Shown: one piece after another, positions 1 to 9,251 of the stretch
How the letters are laid out: each line of letters starts with the position of its first letter
Position numbering within the stretch: the stretch's first letter is position 1
Source of the DNA: Bacillus gaemokensis
GTDB lineage: Bacteria; Bacillota; Bacilli; Bacillales; Bacillaceae_G
Reading direction: 5' to 3'
Assembly: GCF_001590835.1 (NCBI RefSeq)
Contig: NZ_LTAQ01000023.1
Span: 228,970-292,969 of the forward strand
Length of the DNA: 64,000 nucleotides
Notes under the pieces: model-generated
What the model saw: only the letters and a program-made list of their open reading frames with translations
Database searches by the model: none
Told to the model about the DNA's origin: nothing
Translations under genes and position numbers: made by a program

Positions 1-2012
1 ATCGGACACCTGTTAACATGCGCGTTGGTCTAAATGCCTCAATCGCCTTTGATTCATCCGTTAAACAATTACAAATGCTTTTGTATGGTTCTAGTTTGTA
101 TATTATTTCAAACGAAGTTCGCAGTGATCCTCAACAGTTTGTATCTTACATTCGGGAGAATAAGTTGGAAATGTTCGATATAACACCTTCACTACTCCAA
201 TTACTCATAGATGAGGGGTTGTTAGAAACAAACGATAGTGTTCATGTTCCAAGCAAGGTACTGGTCGGTGGAGAAGCGATTATGCCATCACTGTGGGAAC
301 AATTAGTAGAGGCCGACAAGGTCCATTTTTATAACGTGTATGGTCCTACAGAATGTACGGTTGATGCGACATGCTATCGCATCAAAAAAGATAGTGAGAG
401 AGTAACCATTGGGCGTCCTTTGCCGAACGTTCAAGCCTATGTATTGGATGAGAATTTGTTACCTGTTCCAGTTGGTGTAACGGGTGAACTTTATATTGGC
501 GGAGCAGGCCTAGCGAGAGGATACTTGAATCGTCCAGAGTTAACGTCCGAGCGTTTTATTCCTCATCCATTTAATGAAGGGGAACGGCTATACCGGACGG
601 GAGATCTAGTCCGCTATTTAGCTGATGGCCATTTGGATTATCTGGGAAGAATCGATAATCAAGTGAAAATTCGAGGCTTCCGGATTGAGCTTGGAGAGAT
701 TGAAGCGAATTTAGAAAGTCATCCATCGGTGAAAGAGGCAGTAGTCTTGATAAGAGAGGAACAACCAGGAGATCAGAGATTGGTTGCCTATGTGGTGGGT
801 GAAGGAAGTATGTATGAATGGCGTGAGCATCTCAAGAGACAAGTACCGAATTATATGGTTCCTGCACACCTTATTAAGGTAGACGCGATTCCGCTTACGA
901 CAAACGGGAAGGTTGATCGAAAGGCGCTGAATAGCTTAACGATTCAAAGAGATAGTACATTTTCTACACCAATCATCCCACGGGATGAAATTGAGTATCA
1001 GCTGATTAAAATTTGGCAGGATTTGCTACAAATAGAAGGTGTCCATGTAAATGATGACTTCTTCGAAAGAGGGGGGCACTCGCTTCTTGTAATCAAATTG
1101 ATTTCAAAAATCAGAGAGAAATTTGGAAAAGAGATTAGGGTGTCCGCACTGATTGAGAACCCGACAGTGGAAGGAATGGCTTGTCTGATCCGTGACAATT
1201 ATGGTGTGGAAAAATCGTTATCGGGCCTGGTTCCATTACAAGAATCAGAGAAAAGGCCTTTCTTCTGTATTCATCCGTTTATGGGGAATGTATTCTGTTA
1301 CATTCAGCTAGCAAGGTTACTCAAGGATCACTGCTCATTTTATGGGCTACAAAATCCTCTCGTAGAGAAAGAAGGAATGGACGGATTAACTTTGTCAGAA
1401 GTAGTTCAACTCTACATTGAGGAAATAAAGCACGTTCAGCCAGAGGGACCGTATCGTCTGGGAGGATGGTCGCTGGGCGGTGCCATCGCCTATGAAATCG
1501 CAACTATGTTACGGAATCAAGGAGAAGAAGTTGAGGTGTTGGTACTAATGGATACCAAGGTGCCTTCAGAACAGGATGACAAGACGGAGGATGAAATGCT
1601 ATCTTATATATTGGAGCATTTTATCCATTTAGAGCTAGTGGAGCAGGAAGAAGAGCTCGTTCATCAACAGGACTTGCTTGTTGAGCGATTAATTGTGGAA
1701 GGAGTGCTCCCGCCTGATGCAAATCTTACGAATTTGAAACAAATTATCAATGCTCATAGGAAGTGTCTGAATTTAATGGCAGAGCATGATTTAATACCAT
1801 ATTCTGGGGAAGTCCTTTACTTTAGTGCTGAGGAAGGTAAAGAATTGTTTGCGAATTGGAAGCCGTTATTACAGGGGAAAGTGAATAAGTATTCGGTGCC
1901 TGGGTCGCATGAGGAAATCGTCTTCTCCCCAGCAGTGGAAAAGATAGCTAAATATCTCGTAAATGAATTAGAAGGGGTAGAGGGAGCGTACCTTTCGTTA
2001 ACCACAAAGTAG
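1..2012 (+). CDS. Nonribosomal peptide synthetase, C-terminal A-PCP-TE part (5' end outside window)
   Basis: This is the last module of a nonribosomal peptide synthetase, which activates an amino acid, loads it on a carrier domain and releases the finished peptide. The frame is open to the left edge, so the first ATG (18) is internal. Numbered from that ATG, an adenylation domain runs from motif A4 (AFDSSV) through A5 (NVYGPTE), A6, A7/A8 (YRTGDLVRY, GRIDNQVKIRGFR) to A10 (NGKVDRKAL). A carrier domain follows with the phosphopantetheine serine in GGHSLL (about 355), then a type I thioesterase with GWSLGG (about 482). Aligning by eye to GrsA PheA gives the specificity residues D-S-K-D-L-G-V-V-D-K, one residue from the surfactin Glu code, so Glu or Gln is predicted. 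Condensation and upstream modules lie outside the window. Kurstakin synthetase is one possibility, since kurstakin ends in Gln, but this is not proven. Confidence 0.93.
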   Translation, partial: RTPVNMRVGLNASIAFDSSVKQLQMLLYGSSLYIISNEVRSDPQQFVSYIRENKLEMFDITPSLLQLLIDEGLLETNDSVHVPSKVLVGGEAIMPSLWEQLVEADKVHFYNVYGPTECTVDATCYRIKKDSERVTIGRPLPNVQAYVLDENLLPVPVGVTGELYIGGAGLARGYLNRPELTSERFIPHPFNEGERLYRTGDLVRYLADGHLDYLGRIDNQVKIRGFRIELGEIEANLESHPSVKEAVVLIREEQPGDQRLVAYVVGEGSMYEWREHLKRQVPNYMVPAHLIKVDAIPLTTNGKVDRKALNSLTIQRDSTFSTPIIPRDEIEYQLIKIWQDLLQIEGVHVNDDFFERGGHSLLVIKLISKIREKFGKEIRVSALIENPTVEGMACLIRDNYGVEKSLSGLVPLQESEKRPFFCIHPFMGNVFCYIQLARLLKDHCSFYGLQNPLVEKEGMDGLTLSEVVQLYIEEIKHVQPEGPYRLGGWSLGGAIAYEIATMLRNQGEEVEVLVLMDTKVPSEQDDKTEDEMLSYILEHFIHLELVEQEEELVHQQDLLVERLIVEGVLPPDANLTNLKQIINAHRKCLNLMAEHDLIPYSGEVLYFSAEEGKELFANWKPLLQGKVNKYSVPGSHEEIVFSPAVEKIAKYLVNELEGVEGAYLSLTTK

Positions 2013-2013
2013 A

Positions 2014-2295
2014 GTGTCCAGAAAGATACAACTTTATGAACAAAAATTTTCACTATCAAAGGTATTATTTGTGAATAGTGATGTGAATGCAAAAAAAAGC
2101 TGCCTAATGACTGTACATCAAATTTGTGAAATTACGAGTATATCAAGAGCAGCACTTTATAGGGTTCTGGTGCAAAAATCATTTGATAGAGACATAGAAA
2201 CCTACATGGACTGTTCAATGACAGATTATGATGCAATTCCAAACAATTTATGTATGAACCTAACTTCATTTTGGGCAGACTTCACCTGTGGGTGA
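2014..2295 (+). pseudogene. Possible Tn3-type resolvase C-terminal remnant
   Basis: A 93-codon GTG-started frame sits directly after the synthetase stop. Its middle reads MTVHQICEITSISRAALYRV, which resembles the C-terminal helix-turn-helix of Tn3-family serine recombinases. The catalytic N-terminal domain is absent and the tail runs into a terminator hairpin. A Tn3 transposase tail lies about 250 bp downstream, which fits the debris of one transposon. It is unlikely to make a working protein. The similarity is recognised by eye and is short. Confidence 0.4.
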
Positions 2296-2511
2296 AGTCT
2301 GCCCTTTTTTCATCATATGCATGGTTTCATCCCCACTCAATATAGAAGTGTCTGTTTCATATGACTTGAATCTTAACATAGAACGCACACGTTTCTTAAT
2401 GAAACGGTGATCCTGTTCCACTATATTATTGAGATATTTAACTTGCCTTATTGGGGTACAGTCGAGATACGTGTAAAAATAGGTCATAGGATTACTTTTA
2501 TTTCCAAACAT
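2266..2511 (-). pseudogene. IS6/IS240-family transposase C-terminal remnant
   Basis: The minus-strand frame contains IRQVKYLNNIVEQDHRFIKK followed by RVRSMLRFKSYE, the highly conserved C-terminal block of IS6-family (IS240/IS26-like) DDE transposases, including the catalytic glutamate of VEQDH. The N-terminal helix-turn-helix and the two catalytic aspartates are missing. The last residues are replaced by hairpin-encoded sequence. It is a truncated, inactive copy and shows that the end of the synthetase locus has been hit by insertion sequences. Confidence 0.85.
2273..2310. terminator. Strong hairpin terminator
   Basis: A perfect 14-bp stem (GGGCAGACTTCACC and its complement) with a TGTG loop is followed by TTTTTT on the plus strand. 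It would stop transcription from the synthetase. It also encodes the altered C-terminus of the IS6 remnant on the minus strand. Confidence 0.85.
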
Positions 2512-2543
2512 GACCTATTGAGCTTATAGAGGGATTGTTTCTT

Positions 2544-2744
2544 CTATTGGGTGAGGTTTTTTTGTAAATCAATTACATAATCCTCAAAACGTTTTATATG
2601 TCTAGTCATATAGGGACTTAGCGTTTCTAAATCTTGGCGTGAAAAGCGATAACCTTCTTTTTTTAGTTGCCATAAAATCATAGTGATATCTACTACATTT
2701 TGAAAAATTACGGAATTTGTATTTAATATGTTTTTCTTGCTCAA
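2544..2744 (-). pseudogene. Tn3-family transposase C-terminal remnant
   Basis: The 66-codon minus-strand frame reads VIFQNVVDITMILWQLKKEG and then LSPYMTRHIKRFEDYVIDL. This matches the extreme C-terminus of Tn3-family TnpA, which normally has about 1000 residues. Only this tail remains, so the element cannot transpose. Its orientation and nearness to the possible resolvase remnant suggest a decayed Tn3-like transposon (Tn4430-like elements are common in this group). No intact terminal repeat was recognised. Confidence 0.75.
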
Positions 2745-2991
2745 TTATCTAAGGCCATTAAAATGCTAAAAACCCCTCCTTTTTGATCGAAAGCAGGGAT
2801 TTTTTTATTTTAATTAATTGAATTTATTATTAAAACACTACACTACATTGAACAAGAACCATGTCATTTTTTAATAGAGCATAAATAAAAAGGTATAATT
2901 TTTTCATCCCCCCGTAACTTTTCACGTAGGAAAATCGTTATATAAAACGAAAGATAATTTTATAGATTATTAAAGTGAATGGGGGAAAACT

Positions 2992-4029
2992 ATGAAAGTC
3001 CTTATATTAGGAGGTACTCGTTTTTTAGGAAGAGCTTTGGTGGAGGAAGCATTGAAAAGAGGACATGAAATCACCTTATTTAATCGTGGTACGAATAAAG
3101 AGGTATTCCCTGAAGTAGAGCAGTTAATCAGTAATCGAGACATTGATGTATCACTTTTAGAAGGTCGAAAATGGGATGTTGTCATGGATACATGTGGATT
3201 TGCTCCTCATCAAATCAAAAAAATCGCAGCTGTACTGGGAGATAACATCGAACATTATACTTATATTTCAAGCATCTCTGTTTATAAAGATTGGATCCCA
3301 TTTCATATTAAGGAAGACTATCCTTTACAGTCTATGCCACCTAATGAAAAATTAAAAGAGATTGAGGCGGGAAAAATTTCTCCTTACGAATATTATGGTG
3401 CGTTAAAAGTGTTATGTGAAACAGAAGCGGAGAAGCATTGGCCAGGGCGTGTTTTGCATATAAGAGCAGGGCTTCTTGTTGGACCATTTGACTATTCAGA
3501 TCGACTCCCGTACTGGGTTCAACGTGTAGCACAAGGCGGAACAGTATTGGTGCCGGGACGTTCGGATCGTCCTGTTCAACTGGTTGACGTGAAAGATATA
3601 GCAACTTGGGCGTTCGATATGGCAGAAAACAGAAAAGTCGGTACGTTTAATGTAACAGGACCGAATGATGAATTGACGATAGAAGAATTATTAAATACCT
3701 GTAAAGCAATCACAAACAGCGATGCCGAATTTGTGTGGGCGGAAGAACAATTTCTACTTGAGCATAAAGTACAGCCATGGACGGAGATGCCTTTATGGAT
3801 TCCTGAAAAATTCCCGCTAGAAGGAGAGAAAGAACCGTGGAAAGGTAGTTTTTTTATTAGTATAGAAAAAGCTGTTAATGCTGGTCTTTTATTCAGGCCT
3901 ATTGAAGATACAATTCATGATGTATACCATTGGGAGAAAGGAAGAGTGGATACGAAAAAGAAGGCAGGGATAACACGAGAAAGAGAACAGGAATTGCTAG
4001 AGGATTGGTTTCAAAAAGAGACATTGTGA
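2992..4029 (+). CDS. NAD-dependent epimerase/dehydratase family protein (extended SDR)
   Basis: This 345-residue protein belongs to the extended short-chain dehydrogenase family, NAD(P)-binding enzymes acting on nucleotide sugars or related substrates. The N-terminus carries the Rossmann dinucleotide motif GGTRFLG (residues 7-13). A YxxxK catalytic pair lies at YYGALK (about 134-139). Length is normal for the family. The start is supported by GGGGGAAAAC before the ATG. It stands alone, with a hairpin downstream near 4185-4207. The substrate cannot be read from the sequence. Confidence 0.88.
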   Translation: MKVLILGGTRFLGRALVEEALKRGHEITLFNRGTNKEVFPEVEQLISNRDIDVSLLEGRKWDVVMDTCGFAPHQIKKIAAVLGDNIEHYTYISSISVYKDWIPFHIKEDYPLQSMPPNEKLKEIEAGKISPYEYYGALKVLCETEAEKHWPGRVLHIRAGLLVGPFDYSDRLPYWVQRVAQGGTVLVPGRSDRPVQLVDVKDIATWAFDMAENRKVGTFNVTGPNDELTIEELLNTCKAITNSDAEFVWAEEQFLLEHKVQPWTEMPLWIPEKFPLEGEKEPWKGSFFISIEKAVNAGLLFRPIEDTIHDVYHWEKGRVDTKKKAGITREREQELLEDWFQKETL

Positions 4030-4485
4030 TGAGGAGATCGTTGAGCTTCTCGAATAGAGGGGAAATCATGATTTTCAACAATCCATTGTGATGCACAATA
4101 ACATTTAGGGTGAAAAGGTTTTGTTAGTATAGATTTAAGTGGAGTTAAGTAGTTTACATTAAAAATTATATAAGTTTAGCATAGCCCCGTTTGAAAAGTG
4201 AACGGGGTTATAGGTGTTTTTGTTCTAAAATCAAATGATTTTATTGTTAATTTTAAAAAATGGTTATTTTCTAAATATACTCTTGAATAAAGTGTTTATT
4301 TTTGTTAATTTTATCCTATTGATAGAACACATATAATGAAAGGTTATTTAGAAGTGTGTGTAATTGTCAATTTTGAAAGGTTGAAGTAGTTATGTTGGTT
4401 ACACTAAGTGGATCTTTTAGGCATCGTTTGCAAATAAAATATTCTAGCAGTTCAATCTCAAATCATATGAAGGTGGTAGACAACA
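4030..4485. other. Intergenic region with one hairpin
   Basis: No convincing gene was found. A 7-bp hairpin (CCCCGTT/AACGGGG, 4185-4207) followed by a loosely T-rich stretch may terminate the epimerase transcript. The rest is AT-rich leader for the Nudix gene. Confidence 0.5.
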
Positions 4486-4953
4486 ATGGATCTTACATTC
4501 AAATCAGAGAAAACTTGCTTCAACTATCGAGTCGGCGCAATATGTAAACATAATAATAAAATGTTAATGATTCAAAATGAAGGGGAAGATTTCTGGTATA
4601 TACCAGGCGGACGCGTGCAGATGTTAGAGAGCAGCGAGTCGGCGGTGAAGAGAGAGCTTAGAGAAGAACTAGGAGTAAATGTTGATGTGAAAAGACTGCT
4701 TTGGACGGCTGAAAATTTCTTTACATATGATACGCATCAATTCCATGAAATTAGTTTTTATTATGAAGTGAACTTGCTTGAGCTGCCTACAAAGGGAGAA
4801 GATTCTTTCATTCTTGAAGAAGAAGGTAGAAGGTATATCTTTCAATGGGTGCCATTAGAGCAAATAAGTGAATACAACTTAAAACCGGATTTTCTAAAGG
4901 ATAAAGTGAATGATTTGCCTGTTCATATTGAACATATTGTTAGGAATGAATAA
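4486..4953 (+). CDS. Nudix hydrolase
   Basis: A 155-residue Nudix-fold pyrophosphohydrolase, which cleaves nucleoside diphosphates linked to another moiety. The Nudix box is complete: G at GRVQML, then E, seven residues, RELREELGV (GX5EX7REUXEEXGU), supplying the metal-binding glutamates. AAGGTGG precedes the ATG. The specific substrate is unknown. No operon partner is evident. Confidence 0.92.
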   Translation: MDLTFKSEKTCFNYRVGAICKHNNKMLMIQNEGEDFWYIPGGRVQMLESSESAVKRELREELGVNVDVKRLLWTAENFFTYDTHQFHEISFYYEVNLLELPTKGEDSFILEEEGRRYIFQWVPLEQISEYNLKPDFLKDKVNDLPVHIEHIVRNE

Positions 4954-5149
4954 AAAGAGATAGGAAGACGGGAATTGGGACTTTACTTATAACTAATTTC
5001 TAATTCATATGAGATTAAGGTAATAGGGAGATTGTGGGAAATATACCGAGGTAAGCATAAGTTTACGAATTCTGTATTTAAAATGGTATTCCTAAATATG
5101 GAATAATAGTATGATAGAAGAGAAGCACAAGAAAAATGGGGGGACCACT

Positions 5150-6133
5150 ATGATTACATTGCAGCAGAAGTTGGAGCAGTACACACGTATATATGCACAG
5201 TTAAAAGGAGAACTAAGATGGAAAACCGGTGATTCTCGGACAGGGATGATGATTGCCGCTATGTATGCAGGTAGCGATAAACCGTTTCATCTTGGACGTT
5301 TTTTAGAAATTAGTAGTTATATTAAAGAGCAGGTAGGGATGCTTTCATACTTAAAGTCCTATCATCGCTTTGTGGTTGCAGCAACATTAGATATTCACTT
5401 TACACATTACAAAGAAGCGTTTCAGAAGTTTCTAGACTTATATGAACGATTGGTCGCTGGTGGCTTTAGCCGGAGTATATTCACTTATCTGGCAGCAGCT
5501 GCGCTTTTACCAGAAAACAATGGACATCATGACACACGCATTCAGCGGTCGCTGCAAGTATATAAACGCATGAAAGAGGATCATTTCTTTCTTACAAGCA
5601 CAAATGATTACCCGCTCGCTGTTTTGCTAGCAGGACAACCAGAGAAAGTAGAGACACTTATGGATCGAGTGGAACGTCTCTATCAGAAGCTGGCGGCAGC
5701 AGGTATGCGTAAAGGGAATGATCTTCAATTTTTAAGTCATATACTTTCTTTAAAGAAGGATATTAGTGAAGATATTTTAGTAGCACGCTATATAAACATA
5801 TGGAACTTACTGAAGCAAGAAAAGGTAAAAGTGAAGCAGATGCATTATCCGGCTATCGGGCTACTAGCCTTGCTTGAGGATGGAGAGAAAGAGATTCATT
5901 CTGTTCTGGCATTCATTGAGAAATTGCAGGGGGATAAGTTATTCCGCTGGCATACGGATGTAAATATTCTGATTGCGATCCAACTATTCGTAAGTCAGAA
6001 AGGTACGGAAAGTCAAACTGCCAACACAGGCTTACAAACAATGATAGAGGTCCTTATACAGGCGCAGCAGGCAGCTATGATAGCAACAATTACCGCTTCC
6101 TCTGCAGCAGCTTCTGCCAGCAGTAGTTCATAA
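5150..6133 (+). CDS. DUF4003 family protein
   Basis: A 327-residue soluble alpha-helical protein matching, by recall, the DUF4003 family of Bacillus, whose function is unknown. The chosen ATG follows a strong GGGGGG site. An upstream in-frame ATG at 5111 lacks one. The C-terminus ends in a low-complexity run of Ala, Ser and Thr. The next reading frame is a truncated hydrolase only 19 bp downstream, so this junction may be a deletion scar. No catalytic motif is apparent. Confidence 0.8.
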   Translation: MITLQQKLEQYTRIYAQLKGELRWKTGDSRTGMMIAAMYAGSDKPFHLGRFLEISSYIKEQVGMLSYLKSYHRFVVAATLDIHFTHYKEAFQKFLDLYERLVAGGFSRSIFTYLAAAALLPENNGHHDTRIQRSLQVYKRMKEDHFFLTSTNDYPLAVLLAGQPEKVETLMDRVERLYQKLAAAGMRKGNDLQFLSHILSLKKDISEDILVARYINIWNLLKQEKVKVKQMHYPAIGLLALLEDGEKEIHSVLAFIEKLQGDKLFRWHTDVNILIAIQLFVSQKGTESQTANTGLQTMIEVLIQAQQAAMIATITASSAAASASSSS

Positions 6134-6152
6134 CGTGCAATTTGCTGTGTGA

Positions 6153-6731
6153 ATGCAAGCTGCCTATAAAGCTCCTGAAAAATATGAAGCATATATTGGT
6201 ATTGGGCAGATGAGTGATACAGTAGAAAGCGAGATTGACAGTTTGAACTACGTTATTAATCAGGCTCAAAATGATGGTAATACAGATGATGTTTTATATT
6301 TACAAGGATTAACTGAAAAAATCAAAAATGGCGATACGTATACCCCACGAAATTATGTTATGAAATATGGTGGGACTTCAAGACTTATTGATAACCCCGA
6401 TGATAATAACATAGGTATGTTATTCAGTAGTGAGTATAACTTATTAGATGTAATCCGTTATAACTATGGGTTATCCTATTCTCAAAAGATTTTGTTAGAG
6501 AAAGATTTAAAAAACCCATTACCTATTATAGTAACAAAACTTAAATTACCGTGCTATTTTATCATGGGTAAATATGACTATAATACTTCATCTAATGCAG
6601 CAAAAAAATATTTTGATATGATTGAAGCCAATAAAAAAGAATTTATTGCTTTTGAGCAATCAGCTCATTATCCACAATTCGAAGAGAAGGAAAAATTCAA
6701 CAAATGGATGTACGATACATTTATAAAATAA
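6153..6731 (+). pseudogene. 5'-truncated alpha/beta hydrolase
   Basis: The frame encodes only the C-terminal half of an alpha/beta hydrolase of the proline iminopeptidase-like type. The catalytic Asp (MGKYDYNT) and His (SAHYPQFEE) are present. The nucleophile elbow GxSxG and the N-terminal half, about 100-150 residues, are missing. There is no good ribosome binding site at the first ATG. The text starts at AAYKAPEKYEAYIGIGQ, the part that normally follows the nucleophile helix. It is most likely non-functional. Confidence 0.75.
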
Positions 6732-6884
6732 AAATAAATAAATAGGATGAAGAAAATTAAACAACTATTTCTTGAACACCGTTCCATTTCCGAACGGTAT
6801 TATGTGTGCTTAGAGTAATAAGATTAAACAATTTTATTGTATGTGAACATCTGCTGACAATCGACTTTTTCAACAACGTAAAAG

Positions 6885-6930
6885 GTGCTGCCCATAAGTC
6901 GGTGAAACCAACTTATGGGCAGCACTCTTT
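6885..6930. terminator. Bidirectional terminator
   Basis: A perfect 15-bp stem, GTGCTGCCCATAAGT with ACTTATGGGCAGCAC, has an 11-base loop and is T-rich on both sides. It lies 40 bp past the end of the minus-strand Tet(M)-like gene and would end it. Confidence 0.8.
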
Positions 6931-6968
6931 TGCATATAAAAAAATCGCCTTGTCCTGTTTATGTTAAG

Positions 6969-8957
6969 TTAATAAGCACGAAGTACATGCAATAAATAAT
7001 CTTTTCGATTTAATGGGTTGTAATCAACTCGTTTTCGGATAGGAAAATTCGAATCAAGTTTGTCATACCCACAAGGTCTAGAGATAAAGACACCTTCGCC
7101 TTCAGTAAAAGAATGTAGTATGCGTTTAAAATTCTCCGTTTTGGCCATCGGTAATGTTCCTGTTAGAGAAAAGAAATCATTATGCAATACAGGTTCTGTA
7201 AAAGTAGCATGCATTGCCGATAATTTATACATTACTGTGCTAACTGAATTTGCTGGAACTGTTAATTCAAATTCATTTACTGGTTCATATACAGTTGTTC
7301 CAGCTTGCTTTAGAGCATCCATTAATACAAGAGGTGTTAGTTTTCTAAAATCACCAGCTGTAGTTACAGGACTTGCATAGCCAGTATGTGTTAGAGTCAC
7401 TACAATATCAGTGACTTCCCATCCATATAAACCTTGTTTTAATGTTTGGGATACAGTATCTTCAATCGCTTTATGAAACGCTAAAGGCAATGAGCCTAGT
7501 TCGACTTCTAAGTTATAAGTGATACCAGATTTTGGTGCACCAGGTTCAATTTGAAAGCCAATTGTTGCATAGAAAGGGTTATTCTTTTCTCCCATTATTT
7601 CTACTGCATTGCCGACTCCAATTGGTTTTTCGATACATACAATTCTTGTATCGGAAAAGGAGACAACTAAATCATATTTTTCTTTTAAAATTGTTTCAAT
7701 TACTTCTTTTTGAACTTCACCAAAAAGTCGAATATAAATTTCATGATGAATATCATCTTTCAGTACTTTTATAAGTGGATCTTCTTCAGATAGCTCCATA
7801 AGAGCCTGATATAAGTCATGATTTTTCTCTTTAGGCAGTGCTTCAATTGCAGCTTCCAGTTGAGGCTCTGCAAAAAAGTGAATATCTTTCATCTTATATG
7901 ACCATTCACCTATAACATCACCAATTTTGATATCGCTAAGTCCCCATACTTTACAAAATTCTCCCGTACTAGCAGTAGGGGATTGAATAGCACTTCCATT
8001 ATGAAATATATGGAGTTTTTTAATCTTTTCTTTGTGTGAAAAGATTTTTAAATTACTTTGTTTTCGATAGATATCAACATATTTTCTGACGTGTAAACAG
8101 CCAGAGAATATTCGTATATAAGCAATTTTTTCCCCAGAAGGTTCTCTTTCGATTTTAAAAACGACTCCGGATAAAGGGGTGTTTACATCATTGTTACAAT
8201 CATTTTGAGGAATCATTACTGAAATGCTTTCAAGTAACTCATTGATTCCTATCCCTGTCATTGCTGAACCGAAAAAGATTGGATATACATTTGAATGCTG
8301 AATTTGATACAATAGTTCTTCTTTTAAAGTTGTTTCGGTTAGTATTTCACCGTTTACATAGGATTCAAGTAAAGATTCATTATAGGGTGCTAGAAGCTCA
8401 ATACATTCATCATATAATGCTTCATTTGCATTAAAACGTAAATCGTTTTGAACAATACATGCATACTTTGTTCCTTCGTCTTTCACCGTACACAAAGGAA
8501 GCACTTGTTTTGAAAGTGTTTCTTTTATATGCTGAATAACCTTAGTTGTTTGAGCACCAGTGCGATCAATTTTATTTACAAATAGTATCGTTGGAATACG
8601 CAGTTTCTGCAGAGTTCTCATCAAAATTTTGGTCTGTGCTTGAATACCTTCAACTGCAGATATAACTAAAACGGCTCCATCTAGAACGCGAAAAGATCGT
8701 TCTACTTCTGCAATAAAATCAGCATGGCCTGGTGTATCAATTACATTTACTTTTAGGTTATTTATAAAAAATGAAACGACAGAAGCTTTAATTGTAATAC
8801 CACGTTTTCTTTCTAATTCCAGTGAGTCTGTCTGCGTACTGCCTTTATCTACTTGGCCAATTTCCTGAATGACATTTGTCTCGTAGAGAATACGTTCAGT
8901 CAAACTCGTCTTTCCAGCGTCTACATGCGCTACAATCCCTATATTTATTGTTTTCAT
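6969..8957 (-). CDS. Tet(M)-like ribosomal-protection / EF-G-type GTPase
   Basis: A 662-residue translational GTPase of the EF-G superfamily, closest in layout to tetracycline ribosomal-protection proteins (Tet(M) has about 639 residues), which dislodge tetracycline from the ribosome. The N-terminus has the P-loop AHVDAGKTS (residues 10-18), switch II DTPGH and NKID. The start of the protein parallels Tet(M) almost residue for residue (VDKGSTQTDSLELERKRGIT). EF-G-like domains II-V follow. GAGG precedes the ATG. It is a single-gene unit ending at the hairpin near 6900. Whether it confers tetracycline resistance or is a housekeeping paralogue cannot be judged, and it should not be equated with mobile tet(M). 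Confidence 0.87.
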   Translation of the reverse strand: MKTINIGIVAHVDAGKTSLTERILYETNVIQEIGQVDKGSTQTDSLELERKRGITIKASVVSFFINNLKVNVIDTPGHADFIAEVERSFRVLDGAVLVISAVEGIQAQTKILMRTLQKLRIPTILFVNKIDRTGAQTTKVIQHIKETLSKQVLPLCTVKDEGTKYACIVQNDLRFNANEALYDECIELLAPYNESLLESYVNGEILTETTLKEELLYQIQHSNVYPIFFGSAMTGIGINELLESISVMIPQNDCNNDVNTPLSGVVFKIEREPSGEKIAYIRIFSGCLHVRKYVDIYRKQSNLKIFSHKEKIKKLHIFHNGSAIQSPTASTGEFCKVWGLSDIKIGDVIGEWSYKMKDIHFFAEPQLEAAIEALPKEKNHDLYQALMELSEEDPLIKVLKDDIHHEIYIRLFGEVQKEVIETILKEKYDLVVSFSDTRIVCIEKPIGVGNAVEIMGEKNNPFYATIGFQIEPGAPKSGITYNLEVELGSLPLAFHKAIEDTVSQTLKQGLYGWEVTDIVVTLTHTGYASPVTTAGDFRKLTPLVLMDALKQAGTTVYEPVNEFELTVPANSVSTVMYKLSAMHATFTEPVLHNDFFSLTGTLPMAKTENFKRILHSFTEGEGVFISRPCGYDKLDSNFPIRKRVDYNPLNRKDYLLHVLRAY

Positions 8958-9158
8958 GTATTAAAATCCTCATTTCGTTTTTCATGTTCATTTCCTCATT
9001 TCTTTTATTAGTAAATTGCCGCATTAAAATCACTCTCCAGTCTTTTATAATATTTTTATTATAGGATAATTCTCATAATTTGTAACGTGATGAAACACCT
9101 AATTTTGGAAAGTTAACAGTAGGGAATACTAGAGATTACATAAGAAAAAACAAAATGA

Positions 9159-9187
9159 TTGCATTTTAAATTATTATCCGGTATATT
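9159..9187 (+). promoter_or_regulatory. Sigma-A-type promoter of the marR operon
   Basis: TTGCAT (9159-9164), a 17-bp spacer and TATATT (9182-9187) give a near-ideal promoter. It is followed immediately by the palindromic operator. Confidence 0.75.
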
Positions 9188-9188
9188 A

Positions 9189-9217
9189 ATTGACATATCA
9201 ATTATTGATGTATCAAT
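9189..9217. promoter_or_regulatory. Palindromic operator, probable MarR autoregulation site
   Basis: A 29-bp near-palindrome has half-sites ATTGACATATCAAT and ATTGATGTATCAAT, with only a few mismatches around the dyad. It covers the expected transcription start just after the -10 box. Its position suits repression by the MarR protein encoded downstream. Confidence 0.7.
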
Positions 9218-9251
9218 TAACATGCGAGGTTCTCAGTAAAGGAGGGGTTAT

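Noticed and set aside
1-2012. Naming the synthetase as kurstakin KrsC
   Set aside because: Only the last module is visible and no krs neighbours are seen, so the compound is left open.
7060-7380. 106-codon plus-strand frame inside the Tet(M)-like gene
   Set aside because: It is the opposite-strand shadow of a well-supported GTPase gene.
8958-9158. Tet(M)-style leader-peptide attenuator upstream of the GTPase gene
   Set aside because: No convincing leader peptide or alternative hairpins could be drawn in the AT-rich leader.
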